64,000 bases of DNA from Candidatus Rhodoferax bjergmarkensis (GTDB taxonomy: Bacteria; Pseudomonadota; Gammaproteobacteria; Burkholderiales; Burkholderiaceae_C), in assembly GCA_016708345.1 (NCBI GenBank), contig JADJFX010000003.1, positions 310,001 to 374,000 of the forward strand. Reading direction: 5' to 3'. The translations under genes were made by a program, and so were the position numbers. Shown here in pieces: positions 48,417 through 57,592 of the stretch. Position 1 is the first letter of the stretch; every line of letters begins with the position of its first letter. A model generated the notes under the pieces. The model ran no database searches. It had not been told where the DNA came from and saw nothing but the letters and a program-made list of their open reading frames with translations.

Positions 48417-48632
48417 CACGGCGCGTTTCTCCAGTTCCTTGGGCGTGTACGACTTCCAAAAACGCAGCAGCATCATCGAGGTGAGTGAGCAGGGCGCGCA
48501 AACCCTGGGCCAGATCGCCAGCGTGCTGGCGCACGGCGAAGGCCTGCAAGTCCATGCAAGGGCGGCGGAGATGCGGTTGAAGGGTTGACGGGGCCTGGCA
48601 AGCCCATGCGGCGGTCGATCACTTCGCAATGT
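48417..48632 (+). repeat. Direct repeat (hisD end), copy 2, right of the toxin-antitoxin pair
   Basis: Second copy of the 210-215-base segment, including a hisD 3' fragment (48417-48588, GTARFSSSLGVYDFQKRSS to EMRLKG and stop) and about 40 bases after it. Homology upstream stops sharply at 48417. Confidence 0.8.
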
Positions 48633-48799
48633 CATTGTGTAATGTGCAATGCGCTGGGTTTATGTGGGTCAAATAGTGCCTTTGCGCACGTCTGGCGGGC
48701 GAAAGAAGCTATCAATTCAGGAGTGAATGAACCTCCGCAAACGGTATTCAGGCCGATATAGCTTGTCGCCGCCCGTTCCGCGCAAACGCCACTGCATCC
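48633..48799. other. Junction DNA between hisD fragment and IS91-type remnant
   Basis: No gene, RNA or clear signal recognised. The stretch probably contains the unrecognisable beginning of the degenerate transposase that becomes alignable after about 48800. Confidence 0.35.
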
Positions 48800-49803
48800 G
48801 CACGCCCACTTGCACCCGCACGCGGGAGGGTCGTCTTCCACCCGGCCACCGGCATCGATGCGGATGCCGTTGCCCAAGTGCAGACCACCCTGCAAAAGCG
48901 CATCCTGCGCGCCTTCGTGGGCCGGGGCCTGCTGGAGAGTTGTGACGCCAAAGACATGCTTGCCTACACGCACAGTGGCTTCTCGGTGGACGCCGGTGTG
49001 TGCATTCAAGCGCACGACCGCGCTGCGCTGGAGCGGCTGCGCCACACTGCGCCCGCCCACCCTTTGCAGGAAAAGCCTTCGCAAAGAGGGCGCCGCACTG
49101 GTGTACCGCTGCGCCAAGCAGCGCAGCGAGCCCACCAGTGACAAGCGTGGCGCCAAAGCAGACGAGCTGACCCTCACACCGCTGGAGCTGATCGACCGCA
49201 TTGCCGCGCTGGTGCCGCCGCCACGCACCCACCGGCACCGCTACTTTGGTGTGCTGGCCCCGAATTCGCCACTCAGGGCTGCGGTTACGGCACTGGCGGC
49301 ACCGGCGCAACCGGCCACGGCGCAGCCGCAGCCGAGCACCACGGGGGAGGGTGCGCTTGGTGTGGCACCGCTGGGCAATGTGCTCCCAAGCCAGAGCGGG
49401 CCTGCACAGCCGGTGCCGCCCAAGCGCCCAGCCCACTACCTGTGGGCCGTTTTGATCGCCCGCATCCTGAGATATTGCGGGACAGACCGCAGTTACGCGC
49501 AGCGAACCAGCTCTGTCCTCAACTGATTGAGAGTTCCCGCTGCTGTGCCCAAAGTGCGGTGGTCAGATGCGGCTGATTGCCTTCATCACCGAGGGCGTAC
49601 AGATCAGGAAGATTCTCGATCACATCGGGGCAGACTCAGATCCCCCACACATCTCCCCGGCACGCGGGCCACCGCTGTGGGAGGACGGTGGTGAGGCGCA
49701 GATGGGTGACGGGGTGCAAGCCGAGCCGGATTGGGCAACTGACTGGGATGGTGCAGCGCAACCGGCCCCCGACTTTGAGGTCGATCAGCGCATCAGTTGG
49801 TGA
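48800..49803 (+). mobile_element. Degenerate IS91-type transposase, copy 1 (C-terminal part)
   Basis: Pieces in different frames read TTLQKRILRAFVGRGLLE, then YRCAKQRSEPTSDKRGAK, LTPLELIDRIAALVPPPRTH, RYFGVLAPNSP, AHYLWAVLIARI and LLCPKCGGQMRLIAFI. These are the C-terminal part of Y2 rolling-circle transposases of the IS91 group. A ~68-base unrelated segment (about 49467-49534) replaces 13 bases of the coding sequence, and there are several frameshifts. The N-terminal half with the paired tyrosine region is absent. Copy 2 is at 56207-57274 in the same orientation. Confidence 0.8.
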
Positions 49804-50128
49804 ATGGGCGAAGCGGCGATTTTGAATCGCTGCGGGACGACTCTGTGCCCGGTACACGCTGCTCACCGCAAATCACGCTCCTGAACACCAAGCCCTGGTG
49901 GTGAACCTGGCTGCAGAGGTGGCGAATCGAGCGTCTCAAGCGGATTGAGGGCGCTTTTACGGTGCGATACTTGGCTCCATGTGGTTGAAACGCCTATCCG
50001 TTATCCGTCGTTATCCGTTCTCAAACCCGCTAACACGGCGCGCTGGTAAGCGGTAGATAGTATTTACACTGAACGCCGCAGCTGGCGGTGCCCCCGTGCC
50101 CTTCAGCACGGGGGCTTGCGCGGTTTGG
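49804..50128. other. 325-base gap after IS91 remnant, with a strong hairpin
   Basis: No coding sequence recognised. It may contain the 3' end of the IS91-type element. At its right side lies a 10-bp perfect stem (50090-50099 with 50106-50115). Confidence 0.5.
50090..50115 (-). terminator. Hairpin behind the diguanylate cyclase gene
   Basis: GCCCCCGTGC-CCTTCA-GCACGGGGGC, a perfect 10-bp GC-rich stem 14 bases past the cyclase stop. No T-run follows on the minus strand, so termination is plausible but not textbook. Confidence 0.5.
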
Positions 50129-52432
50129 TCACGCATTTGTTTCGCGATAAAACTGCACCTGGTTGCGTCCCGCTGCCTTGGCCTGGTACATCGCAGCATC
50201 GGCCCATTTAAGTAGGTCATCCTGCGGGTTTTCGTTGTCGATGAAAATGACGACACCGATACTGGCCGAGCAACGATGTTCGACATGGGAATCTGCCTGC
50301 TCGGCGTGTTTGGCAGCCAGTAAAAATGGTTCCGTCAAGCTGGTACGGATTTTTTCGGCGACGATGCCAGCCTGGGCTGCTGTTGCGATGGAGTCCTTAT
50401 TCAGGTTGCTCAGAACAACGACGAATTCATCGCCGCCGAAACGTGCCACGGTGACTTGCGCGCGCACGCAGCTCGTCAGTCGTCTGGCAGCCTCGATCAA
50501 CAGCAAATCGCCCATCAGGTGCCCGTGCGTGTCGTTGAGTTGCTTGAAATTGTCCAAATCAAGAATCATCAATACGCCATGGCAAGCGCTGCGCTTGCTG
50601 GCCGTCATAGCCTGTGCGAGACGGTCGAGGAGTAGCCGGCGATTGGGCAGGTTGGTCAATGGGTCAAAAAAAGCCAGTTGGCGCACCTGATCCTGCATCT
50701 GCTTACGTTCCGTGGTTTCGCGCGAAACGCCGTGGTATCCAACAATCGTGCCGTGCTCGTCGTGTTCTGGTTTTGAGAACACTTCCGCCCACATCAGGCG
50801 CCCATCTTTGCAGCGATGTTGTACCTCGAATGTGACCGCCCCGCAGGGTTTTGCGCATTGCGCACCCGTCGGTCGCTGATTCATCAATTCGGTGACGGTG
50901 GCAATCCCTTCTTCGGTAAACATTTCAAAAATAGGATGACCAACGACCTCGTCGGCCTTGTAGCCACGCAGGCGTTCGTCGACCGGGCTGATATAGGTGA
51001 TGTGAAGGTCGCGGTCGGCCTTCCAGATGACATCGGAGACCCCTTCGGTCAATCGGCGATAGTGCGCCTCGCTGCGGCGAAGCTTCTCGGCGGAAGCCCA
51101 TCGTTCAATGGCGATGCCGGCCAGGCGAGCGGATTGTTCAATCAGAAGAGCGTCGGGGGGCGTGTTCGGTTCAGCGTTCGCTACCGCCTCGGTGTCTGCC
51201 GTATGGCGGTAGAGCGACAGCGTTCCAAGAACTTCACCTGACGCGCCTTGAATGGATTGGGCGCAGCGGTGGTCAGACAGGCGGGGTTCCTTGTCTTCGG
51301 CTGTTGTGCCTGATGATGGCGTTTGCGGATGCTGTTGTTCCTGGTTGTTGTGCAGGTAAATACGGCATCGCGTGCCCCGATGCTGTTGCTCCACACTGCG
51401 CTCAATCGTTTCAAGGATCGTCGGCAAGGGCACTGCCTTGGCCAGCATTTCCAGGATGCTGTTGCGCGTGTGCTCCCGCATTTCGGCTGCTTTGCGATAG
51501 CCTATTTCACGCTGCAGTCGGAAAATCCAGTAGCCGAAGAGCAGAAAAAGCGCCGCCAGCACTGCCCCATACTGGATCAATGTTTTCGGTTTGATGCCAT
51601 GCTCAATTCTCATCCCCAGCCAGCGGTTGAATATGCCCTCCGACTCTTCCTCGGAGATGCTGTTCATGACTTTTCTGAGGATCGTGGCCAGTTCCGCATT
51701 GTTCTTGGTGACGGCGAAGCTTTGCACACTCAAGTATTCCGTTTGGCCGGAAAAACGCAGGCTCGTCAGTTCATTCTTCTTAATGGCATAGTTGGCGGCG
51801 CCGGAATCTCCTACGTAGGCGTCGGCTTTTCCTTCTGCCACCAGGCGCAAAGCTTCATCTGTGTTGGCGGCGAATACCAAGCGGATTTTTGGGTAGTTTT
51901 TTTCCAGCAGTTCCTTGACGAAATAGCCCTTTTCCAGCGCGACGCGTTTGCCTGCCAGATGCGCCAGATCGCCGATGAAGCCGCCCTGCCCGTTGTCGAT
52001 AATGACCAATTGTGTTTCTCGATAAGGCTCGGTAAAGAGCATGTATTGCGATCGTTCCGGTGTTTGGACCATGCTGGACAGCATGTCGAGTTCGCCGCGC
52101 TTTGCCATGGACTGGGATTCTGACCAGGACTTATCCCTGACGATTTCGAAACGCACGCCCATGGCCTGTTCCAGGCGTTGCAGATACTCAACGGCCATCC
52201 CGACATAGTTGCCGTTCTTGTCGCGCCATTCATAGGGCGCGAAATCGGGGTCTATTCCGATACGGATGATCGGGTGTGCCGCGAGCCACGCCTTCTCATC
52301 ATTCGAGAAAACCAATTCAGGCGTTTGTTCGCTGTTTTTAAGGGCTGTTTGGTTCGGTTTGGCGTCGGCTTGCGCAAAAAATGGCAGGATTGACAGCAAC
52401 AGCAAGAAAGCGTAGGAACGTAGAGACTTCAT
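50129..52432 (-). CDS. Transmembrane diguanylate cyclase with periplasmic solute-binding sensor, GAF-like and PAS domains
   Basis: A 767-residue protein from the ATG at 52432, where a signal peptide (SLRSYAFLLLLSILPFFAQA) begins. The upstream in-frame start adds residues before the signal and is unlikely. Residues about 45-290 are a solute-binding-protein family 3 domain (IRIGIDPDFAPYEWRDKNGNYVGM). A membrane segment follows (about 300-320), then a GAF-like region (about 345-480), a PAS domain (about 490-600, with YISPVDERLRGYKADEVVG) and a C-terminal GGDEF domain with intact RFGGDEF. It should make cyclic di-GMP from GTP in response to a periplasmic ligand, perhaps an amino acid. No EAL domain is present. 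Confidence 0.92.
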   Translation of the reverse strand: MKSLRSYAFLLLLSILPFFAQADAKPNQTALKNSEQTPELVFSNDEKAWLAAHPIIRIGIDPDFAPYEWRDKNGNYVGMAVEYLQRLEQAMGVRFEIVRDKSWSESQSMAKRGELDMLSSMVQTPERSQYMLFTEPYRETQLVIIDNGQGGFIGDLAHLAGKRVALEKGYFVKELLEKNYPKIRLVFAANTDEALRLVAEGKADAYVGDSGAANYAIKKNELTSLRFSGQTEYLSVQSFAVTKNNAELATILRKVMNSISEEESEGIFNRWLGMRIEHGIKPKTLIQYGAVLAALFLLFGYWIFRLQREIGYRKAAEMREHTRNSILEMLAKAVPLPTILETIERSVEQQHRGTRCRIYLHNNQEQQHPQTPSSGTTAEDKEPRLSDHRCAQSIQGASGEVLGTLSLYRHTADTEAVANAEPNTPPDALLIEQSARLAGIAIERWASAEKLRRSEAHYRRLTEGVSDVIWKADRDLHITYISPVDERLRGYKADEVVGHPIFEMFTEEGIATVTELMNQRPTGAQCAKPCGAVTFEVQHRCKDGRLMWAEVFSKPEHDEHGTIVGYHGVSRETTERKQMQDQVRQLAFFDPLTNLPNRRLLLDRLAQAMTASKRSACHGVLMILDLDNFKQLNDTHGHLMGDLLLIEAARRLTSCVRAQVTVARFGGDEFVVVLSNLNKDSIATAAQAGIVAEKIRTSLTEPFLLAAKHAEQADSHVEHRCSASIGVVIFIDNENPQDDLLKWADAAMYQAKAAGRNQVQFYRETNA

Positions 52433-52989
52433 GGTTTGGTTCTCAGTTGGCAATGACGGGGATGGTTCTATCACTTGGCTGCGCATCTTCCTAACTGACG
52501 TTGTCGCCCCGACCAGCAGTTCTACGTTCAAACGTTTTCTAGCACTGGATATGCTGGAGTAATGTGAATTACTCCTAAAAATGCAGCCAATCCAAGCGTA
52601 TTTTTGGTTTTTACCACATCTTTGAGATCAACTCACTCCGAAAGTGCCTTGTCTGCCTGAGCCGAAGTATTGCCTCGGGAACAGACTTAAACCGAGATTG
52701 TCCATTAGGAATTTGAACGGAACTTTGGAACTTTGGGGTCAGGTCTTGCAATCATGCATTTTGTCCCAGTCCAGCATAAAAGATTGCCCACAGGTTCTTG
52801 GTTTCAACATTGTTTTTCCCGCTGCTACTGTTTGTCAAATCAATCTATACCCCTAGTAATACATCCGCTAGCAGCTCTTGTTTTTGTAGCGTTGTAAAGT
52901 TTTCATCCCTTCGCCATTCCTTTAAGACCGCACTACCCGCCCTTTGCACCGGACTTGGCAAAAACGCAGGTGATGCCCGGCGCACATGC
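52433..52989. other. Non-coding stretch with repeat copies
   Basis: No gene recognised. It holds a GGGGTCAGGTCTTGCA(A)TCATGCA-type repeat at about 52735-52765 and a copy of the dispersed TAGCTGC family at 52858-52900 (minus-strand core GAGCTGCTAGCG). The cyclase promoter should lie at its left end. Confidence 0.5.
52735..52765 (+). repeat. GGGGTCAGGTCTTGCA repeat, copy 1
   Basis: GGGGTCAGGTCTTGCAATCATGCA recurs with one or two changes at about 53163-53190, and its first half recurs at about 58786. The inner TTGCA...TGCA part is palindromic. Repeats of this look often flank REP-associated transposase genes, none of which is present here. Confidence 0.6.
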
Positions 52990-53085
52990 TTGCCGACGAC
53001 GCTGGCACCGACACGCTGGACGGTGAGGCGGGCACCGACACTCTAGTGGGCGGCGCAGGCAACGACACCTACTGGCTGGGTCGCG
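52990..53085 (+). pseudogene. RTX calcium-binding repeat fragment
   Basis: Reads DAGTDTLDGEAGTDTLVGGA then GNDTYWLGR, two to three nonapeptide GGxGxD-type units typical of RTX proteins. No start, upstream body or C-terminal secretion signal is attached. It is a leftover of a larger gene. Confidence 0.65.
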
Positions 53086-53162
53086 CCAAACCCAGCTCAC
53101 CGCCCCGGTGGCCGGCATCATCGAGCAACTGGCCATCCACTTGGTCGGCGGCGTCGTCACCA

Positions 53163-53195
53163 GAAAAAGCATGGGGTCAGGTCTTGCATTCATGC
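53163..53195 (+). repeat. GGGGTCAGGTCTTGCA repeat, copy 2
   Basis: GGGGTCAGGTCTTGCATTCATGCA, differing from copy 1 at one position in the shared core. It lies just after the RTX fragment. Confidence 0.6.
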
Positions 53196-53334
53196 AATTT
53201 TCCATTCTTCATCGTTCACGATCCAATTTTTGGATTGAATTTGCTATTAAAAAAAGGCAGCCGTTATCGCAAGTTCTATAGTCGCTGTTGGGCAACGATT
53301 GTGAGATCAAGACCGGGCTGAGGCGGATTACCGC

Positions 53335-53631
53335 ATGGTGGGGGGCGAAAAAATGGAGTACCACCATCCGCGCGAACCGCACTACTACCTGCAACTGCTC
53401 GCATTAGACCCAGACCATCAGGGCCACGGGGGAGGGCGTGCTTTATTGAAGCCCATGATGGACAAGTGTGATGCCCTGCAGACGTTTGCTTACTTGGAGA
53501 CAGCAAATCCCAACAATGTCGGGTATTACGAAAGCTTCAGGTTTCAAGTCGTTCACGCCATACACATGCCGGATAAGTGCCCCAAGTTATGGATGATGAA
53601 AAGGTCACCCCGGCCTGTTAACTTGGACTAA
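53335..53631 (+). pseudogene. C-terminal part of a GNAT-type acetyltransferase
   Basis: 98 residues with the GNAT motif A (LLALDPDHQGHGGGRALLKPM, containing QGHGGG for acetyl-CoA binding) and motif B (YLETANPNNVGYYESFRFQVV). The N-terminal ~90 residues of the usual domain are missing, and the upstream DNA is repeat-like. It ends four bases inside the convergent aquaporin gene. Probably inactive. Confidence 0.75.
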
Positions 53632-54359
53632 GCATGTTGCTGTGTCGGTGTTTCCAGGCACCGCGCCAGCCAGCTCCCTGCCAGCGCGCCCACGGCCTGC
53701 GCCAGCACAAAGCCCGGCGCGCTGGCCGGTGCAATGCCGGCAAAGCTGTCACTGAACATGCGTCCGAACACGGCGGCCGGGTTGGCAAACGAGGTACTGG
53801 CGGTAAACCAGTAAGCCGCGCCGATGTAGCAGGCCACCAGGCCACTTGCCTTGCCTGCAGGTGCGCGCAAAATGACAAACAACAAACCTGCAGTGGCCAC
53901 CGCCTCGGCCAGCCACTGGCCCCAGCCGCCAAATTGCCCGCTGGCCAGCCAGCCGCCGCGCAGCTTGTGGCTGATTTGCAGCACCGTCAGGTCAAACATG
54001 GCGTTGGCAAGAAAGGCACCCAGCACCGCACCCATGAGTTGGGCTACTATGAAAAACATAGCTGTTCGCGCAGTACTGACGGGCGCAAGCGTGCCTTTTG
54101 ACCACATCAGCAGCGTGACCAGCGGGTTGAAATGGGCACCGCTGATGGGCCCCAGGGTCTCAATCAACACATACAGCGTGAAGACGGTTGCCAGCGTGTT
54201 GGCCAGCAGGGCCAATCCCGTGTTGCCGCCACACAGGCGTTCGGCCATGATGCCGGACCCGATCACCGCGCACAGCAGGGCGCACGTGCCGAGCAGCTCG
54301 GCCAGTAACTTTTGAGTCAGGGTCGGGGTCAATGGCATGGGAAGGGTCTGAGAACTCAT
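53628..54359 (-). CDS. Aquaporin/MIP family channel
   Basis: A 243-residue membrane protein with six hydrophobic segments. The first pore loop reads SGAHFNPLVTL (NPL instead of NPA) and the second reads TSFANPAAVFGRMF (canonical NPA). This variation is seen in divergent bacterial MIPs, so the solute (water, glycerol or other small neutral molecule) cannot be assigned. A dispersed repeat copy (54036-54100) lies within the coding sequence. No arsenic or glycerol genes are adjacent. It faces an ATPase gene across a ~100-base divergent promoter region. Confidence 0.88.
   Translation of the reverse strand: MSSQTLPMPLTPTLTQKLLAELLGTCALLCAVIGSGIMAERLCGGNTGLALLANTLATVFTLYVLIETLGPISGAHFNPLVTLLMWSKGTLAPVSTARTAMFFIVAQLMGAVLGAFLANAMFDLTVLQISHKLRGGWLASGQFGGWGQWLAEAVATAGLLFVILRAPAGKASGLVACYIGAAYWFTASTSFANPAAVFGRMFSDSFAGIAPASAPGFVLAQAVGALAGSWLARCLETPTQQHA
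54036..54100 (+). repeat. Dispersed repeat inside the aquaporin gene (antisense)
   Basis: The plus strand reads CTATGAAAAACATAGCTGTT, then CGCGCAGTACTGACGGGCGC and a T-run. This is the same motif order as in gspD and the ATP-grasp gene, here translated from the opposite strand. Confidence 0.65.
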
Positions 54360-54462
54360 GATGATGAATGCAGATCGCCTGCTGCTTGCTCAAGCAGCAG
54401 GCGGTCAATACCTTCCGTGGGAAGATTGACCAGAAGCTCCCGTCGGGGGCTATCATGCGCGC

Positions 54463-56112
54463 ATGCTATTTTTCAACAACGCGGGCCCCAGCGTAGCGGG
54501 GCAGCACTACATGATCGACCCGCTGGCGCGCATTGACGTGGGCAGCATCGAAACCCTGATTGCCCAGCAGCGCTACTTCATCCTGCACGCCCCGCGCCAG
54601 ACCGGCAAAACCACCTGCCTGCTGGCGCTCATGCACCACCTCAACCATCAGGGGCAGTACCGCGCGCTGTATGTCAACATTGAAGGCGCTCAAGGCGTGC
54701 GTGGCAATGCAGATAAGGGCATCAATGCCATTTGCAGCGCCTTTGTACGCTCGGCAGCCCTTTACTTGCAAGACCCGGGGCCTGATACCTGGTTGCACAG
54801 CAAGGGGCATTTGATTGAGGCCAGCGACCGCTTTTCGGCCCTGCTGGCCCACTGGTCGCAAAACGACCCGCAAGCCGCCACCGCCACCGTCCCGGCAGAC
54901 GACTCCCAACCGGCTGTGCACCCCACCGTTCTTTTTCTCGACGAAGTCGACGCCCTGGTGGGCGACACCCTGATCTCCCTTTTGCGCCAAATCCGCGCTG
55001 GCTACGCCCAGCGCCCGCAGGCATTCCCGCAAACCGTCATTTTGTGCGGCGTGCGCGACGTGCGCGACTACCGCATCCACACCGCGCACCAGGAAATCAT
55101 CACCGGTGGCAGCGCCTTCAACATCAAGGCCGAATCGCTGCGCCTGGGCAATTTGAGCCGCGAAGAAACCATCGCTCTGTGGCAGCAGCACACGACCGAG
55201 ACCGGCCAGACCTTTGATGACGCCATCTGGATTGAGCTGTGGGAAGACACCCGTGGCCAGCCCTGGCTGGTCAACGCCCTGGGGCGGGAATGCACCGAAA
55301 AAGACAAAGCCGCCCGCGATGACCGCCACAGCCCCATCACGCTGGAGCGCTACAAGCAGGCCAAAGAACGCCTGATCTACAGCCGCGCCACCCACCTGGA
55401 CGCGCTTGCTGACAAACTGCGCGAGCCGCGCGTGCGCAATATTGTGGCTCCCATGCTCGCGGGCGACATCTCCACCACCCACTTCCCCGAAGACGACCTG
55501 CAATACATCGAAGACCTGGGCCTCATTCGCCGCCGCCCCGACCTGACCATTGCCAACCGCATCTACCGCGAAGTGCTGCCGCGCGAAATCACCTCGCCCA
55601 TACAAGACTTTTTGCACTACCCCCAGCCCTGGTACCTGACTGCCCAGCGCGAACTTGACATGGGCAAGCTGCTGGCGGCCTTCCAGCAGTTCTTCCGCGA
55701 ACACTCTGACGCCTGGATGCAGGGCTTCAACTTTGTTGAAGCTGGACCACAGCTGCTGATGCAGGCCTTTTTGCAGCGCGTGGTCAACGGCGGCGGGCGC
55801 ATCAACCGCGAATACGGCCTGGGCCTCAAACGCACCGACCTCTTCATTGAATGGCCGGTGAGTGAAGCCGAGGGCTACTACGGCAAAGTGCAGCGCATTG
55901 TGATCGAACTCAAGCTGCTGCGCGACAAACAAAGCCTGGTGGCGGTGCAAAAAGAGGGCCTGGCGCAAACGGCGGACTACGCCCAGCGCTGCGGTGCCGA
56001 CGAGGCCCACCTCATCATCTTCGACCGCCGGGCCAACAAATCCTGGAGCAAGCGCATCTGGCGCAAGAACGCCGTGTTTGATGATGTAGCCATTGGGGTG
56101 TGGGGGGCGTAG
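54463..56112 (+). CDS. Stand-alone AAA-type ATPase with C-terminal nuclease-like domain
   Basis: A 549-residue protein. Walker A is APRQTGKTTCL (about residue 45). Walker B is VLFLDEVDALVG (about 155). The middle part resembles winged-helix and lid regions of Orc/Cdc6-like AAA proteins. The C-terminal ~120 residues contain IVIELKLLRDKQ and an AHLIIFDRR strand, which fits a PD-(D/E)xK-like fold as in many AAA/DUF1703 proteins. Such genes are common in accessory DNA. Function is unknown, and defence or mobile-element maintenance is only a possibility. It is divergent from the aquaporin gene and followed by an IS91-type remnant. Confidence 0.75.
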   Translation: MLFFNNAGPSVAGQHYMIDPLARIDVGSIETLIAQQRYFILHAPRQTGKTTCLLALMHHLNHQGQYRALYVNIEGAQGVRGNADKGINAICSAFVRSAALYLQDPGPDTWLHSKGHLIEASDRFSALLAHWSQNDPQAATATVPADDSQPAVHPTVLFLDEVDALVGDTLISLLRQIRAGYAQRPQAFPQTVILCGVRDVRDYRIHTAHQEIITGGSAFNIKAESLRLGNLSREETIALWQQHTTETGQTFDDAIWIELWEDTRGQPWLVNALGRECTEKDKAARDDRHSPITLERYKQAKERLIYSRATHLDALADKLREPRVRNIVAPMLAGDISTTHFPEDDLQYIEDLGLIRRRPDLTIANRIYREVLPREITSPIQDFLHYPQPWYLTAQRELDMGKLLAAFQQFFREHSDAWMQGFNFVEAGPQLLMQAFLQRVVNGGGRINREYGLGLKRTDLFIEWPVSEAEGYYGKVQRIVIELKLLRDKQSLVAVQKEGLAQTADYAQRCGADEAHLIIFDRRANKSWSKRIWRKNAVFDDVAIGVWGA

Positions 56113-56206
56113 CTTTACTTAAAAATGATAGCTGCCCTCGCGCACCAGCCGTGCGCAAGCCGCTGTTTTGGTCCATGAATTTGGCGAAAACCCCGCAAGC
56201 GACTGC
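56113..56206. repeat. Spacer with dispersed repeat copy
   Basis: At about 56117-56165 the sequence TTAAAAATGATAGCTGCC followed by CGCGCACCAGCCGTGCGC belongs to the dispersed TAGCTGC family. It lies between the ATPase stop and the transposase remnant. Confidence 0.55.
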
Positions 56207-57274
56207 GTTACTTCATGCAGCGTGACGGGCCAGTGCTGGGCATGGTGCTGCGCATCTTCCTGCGGGTCATTGCGCAGAGCCTGCAATCCAACAGCCCCGC
56301 TGCGGCGCAGGTCGACAAGGCGGCCCTGCACATCGGAGCCGTGGCCTTCATACACCGGTTCGGCTCCAGCCTGAACCAACATGTGCATTTTGGCTACGGC
56401 ATAACAAGCCCTGCGGGCAATTGTTAGCCTACGCCGCAACTTCGTTGTCATGTCTGTGAAGTCGATGGGGTGTTTGAGGCGGTGGCGAGCGAGGGCGACG
56501 CTAATGCCGATGTGCAAGCCGCACCGCCGGGCGTCATCTTTCACCCGGCCAGCGCCATCGATGCGGCTGCCGTGGCCCAAGTGCAGACCACCCTGCAAAA
56601 GCGCATCCTGCGCGCCTTCGTCGCCCGGGGCCTGCTACCGCTGCGCCAAGCAGCGCAGCGAGCCCACCAGTGACAAGCGCGGTGCAAAAGTAGACGAGCT
56701 GAACCTCACACCGCTGGAGCTGATCGACCGCATCGCCGCCCTGGTGCCGCCACCGCGCACGCACCGACACCGCTACTTTGGTGTGCTGGCCCCGAATTCG
56801 CCACACAGGGCTGCGGTTACGGCACTGGCCCAGGTCGGGTCGGCGCCACTGACGGCGGCGCAGCCTGAGTCAGCCAGAGCTGGTGTGGGTGTGGGCGCAC
56901 TTGGGGTGGTGCCGCAAGGCAATGCACTTCCAGCCCAGGCCGTGTCTGTCGAGCCGGTGCCGCTCAAGCGCCCAGCGCACTACCTGTGGGCGGTGCTGAT
57001 TGCCCGCATCTACGAAGTCTTTCCGCTGCTGTGCCCGAACTGCGGTGGGCAAATGCGCCTGATTGCGTTCATCACACACAGCGCCGAAATCCGCCACATC
57101 CTGAATCATATCGGGGTGGAGTGTGAACCCCCGCACATCACCCCGGCATGCGGGCCACCACTGTGGGGTGACTGTGATGCGCAGGTCGATGACCGGGTGC
57201 AAGGCGAGCCGGACTGGGATTTGGCAGCGCAACCCGCACCGGACTACGAGGTGGACCAGCGCGTCAGTTGGTGA
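56207..57274 (+). mobile_element. Degenerate IS91-type transposase, copy 2
   Basis: The first part reads RYFMQRDGPVLGMVLRIFLR and AVAFIHRFGSSLNQHVHF, the region around the catalytic HUH-like histidines of IS91 transposases. A ~57-base segment (56391-56447) that can fold into a long hairpin interrupts it. Coding similarity then resumes with DGVFEAV-like sequence in another frame, and an internal deletion joins ARGLL to YRCAKQ. The C-terminal part (YRCAKQRSEPTSDKRGAK to EVDQRVSW) is intact in one frame. Same orientation as copy 1, about 7.5 kb away. Confidence 0.82.
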
Positions 57275-57592
57275 CTGAGCAAAACGGCGGTTTTGATTGG
57301 CTGCGGGAATGCTGTGCGTGCGCGGTTGACCCAGGGCGGGTTTTTGGTGCAGGGTCTGGCCTTTTCTCGATATTGAGCGGCTACGCCGACTGCGAGTGCG
57401 CAATACCCCTGCCGCTTCGCGCTCAAAACCCATACCATACTTCGCCTCGTGGGGTTGAATTTCCTTTCCGTAATTTGCTATGAAGTTAGCGCACGCTCTA
57501 TAGCCGTTCCTGTGCATTGATTGTGCGGTGAGTAGCAATGGCGTCAGTTGTTAACCTTGCTAAAGAAGCATCATGATGCAATAATTTCACGA
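57275..57592. other. Gap after IS91 remnant, upstream of ATPase gene
   Basis: 318 bases without a recognised gene. It probably includes the 3' end of the transposable element and the promoter of the following gene. No clear signal could be picked out. Confidence 0.4.

Noticed and set aside
54466..56010. 514-codon minus-strand frame opposite the AAA ATPase
   Set aside because: The plus-strand frame has Walker A and B motifs and a normal start. The mirror frame has no domain pattern.
56391..56447. Possible integron attC site in the hairpin insert of the IS91 copy
   Set aside because: AACAA...TTGTTA resembles attC arms, but the core triplets do not follow GTTRRRY and no cassette or integrase is near. 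Treated as an unclassified hairpin insert.
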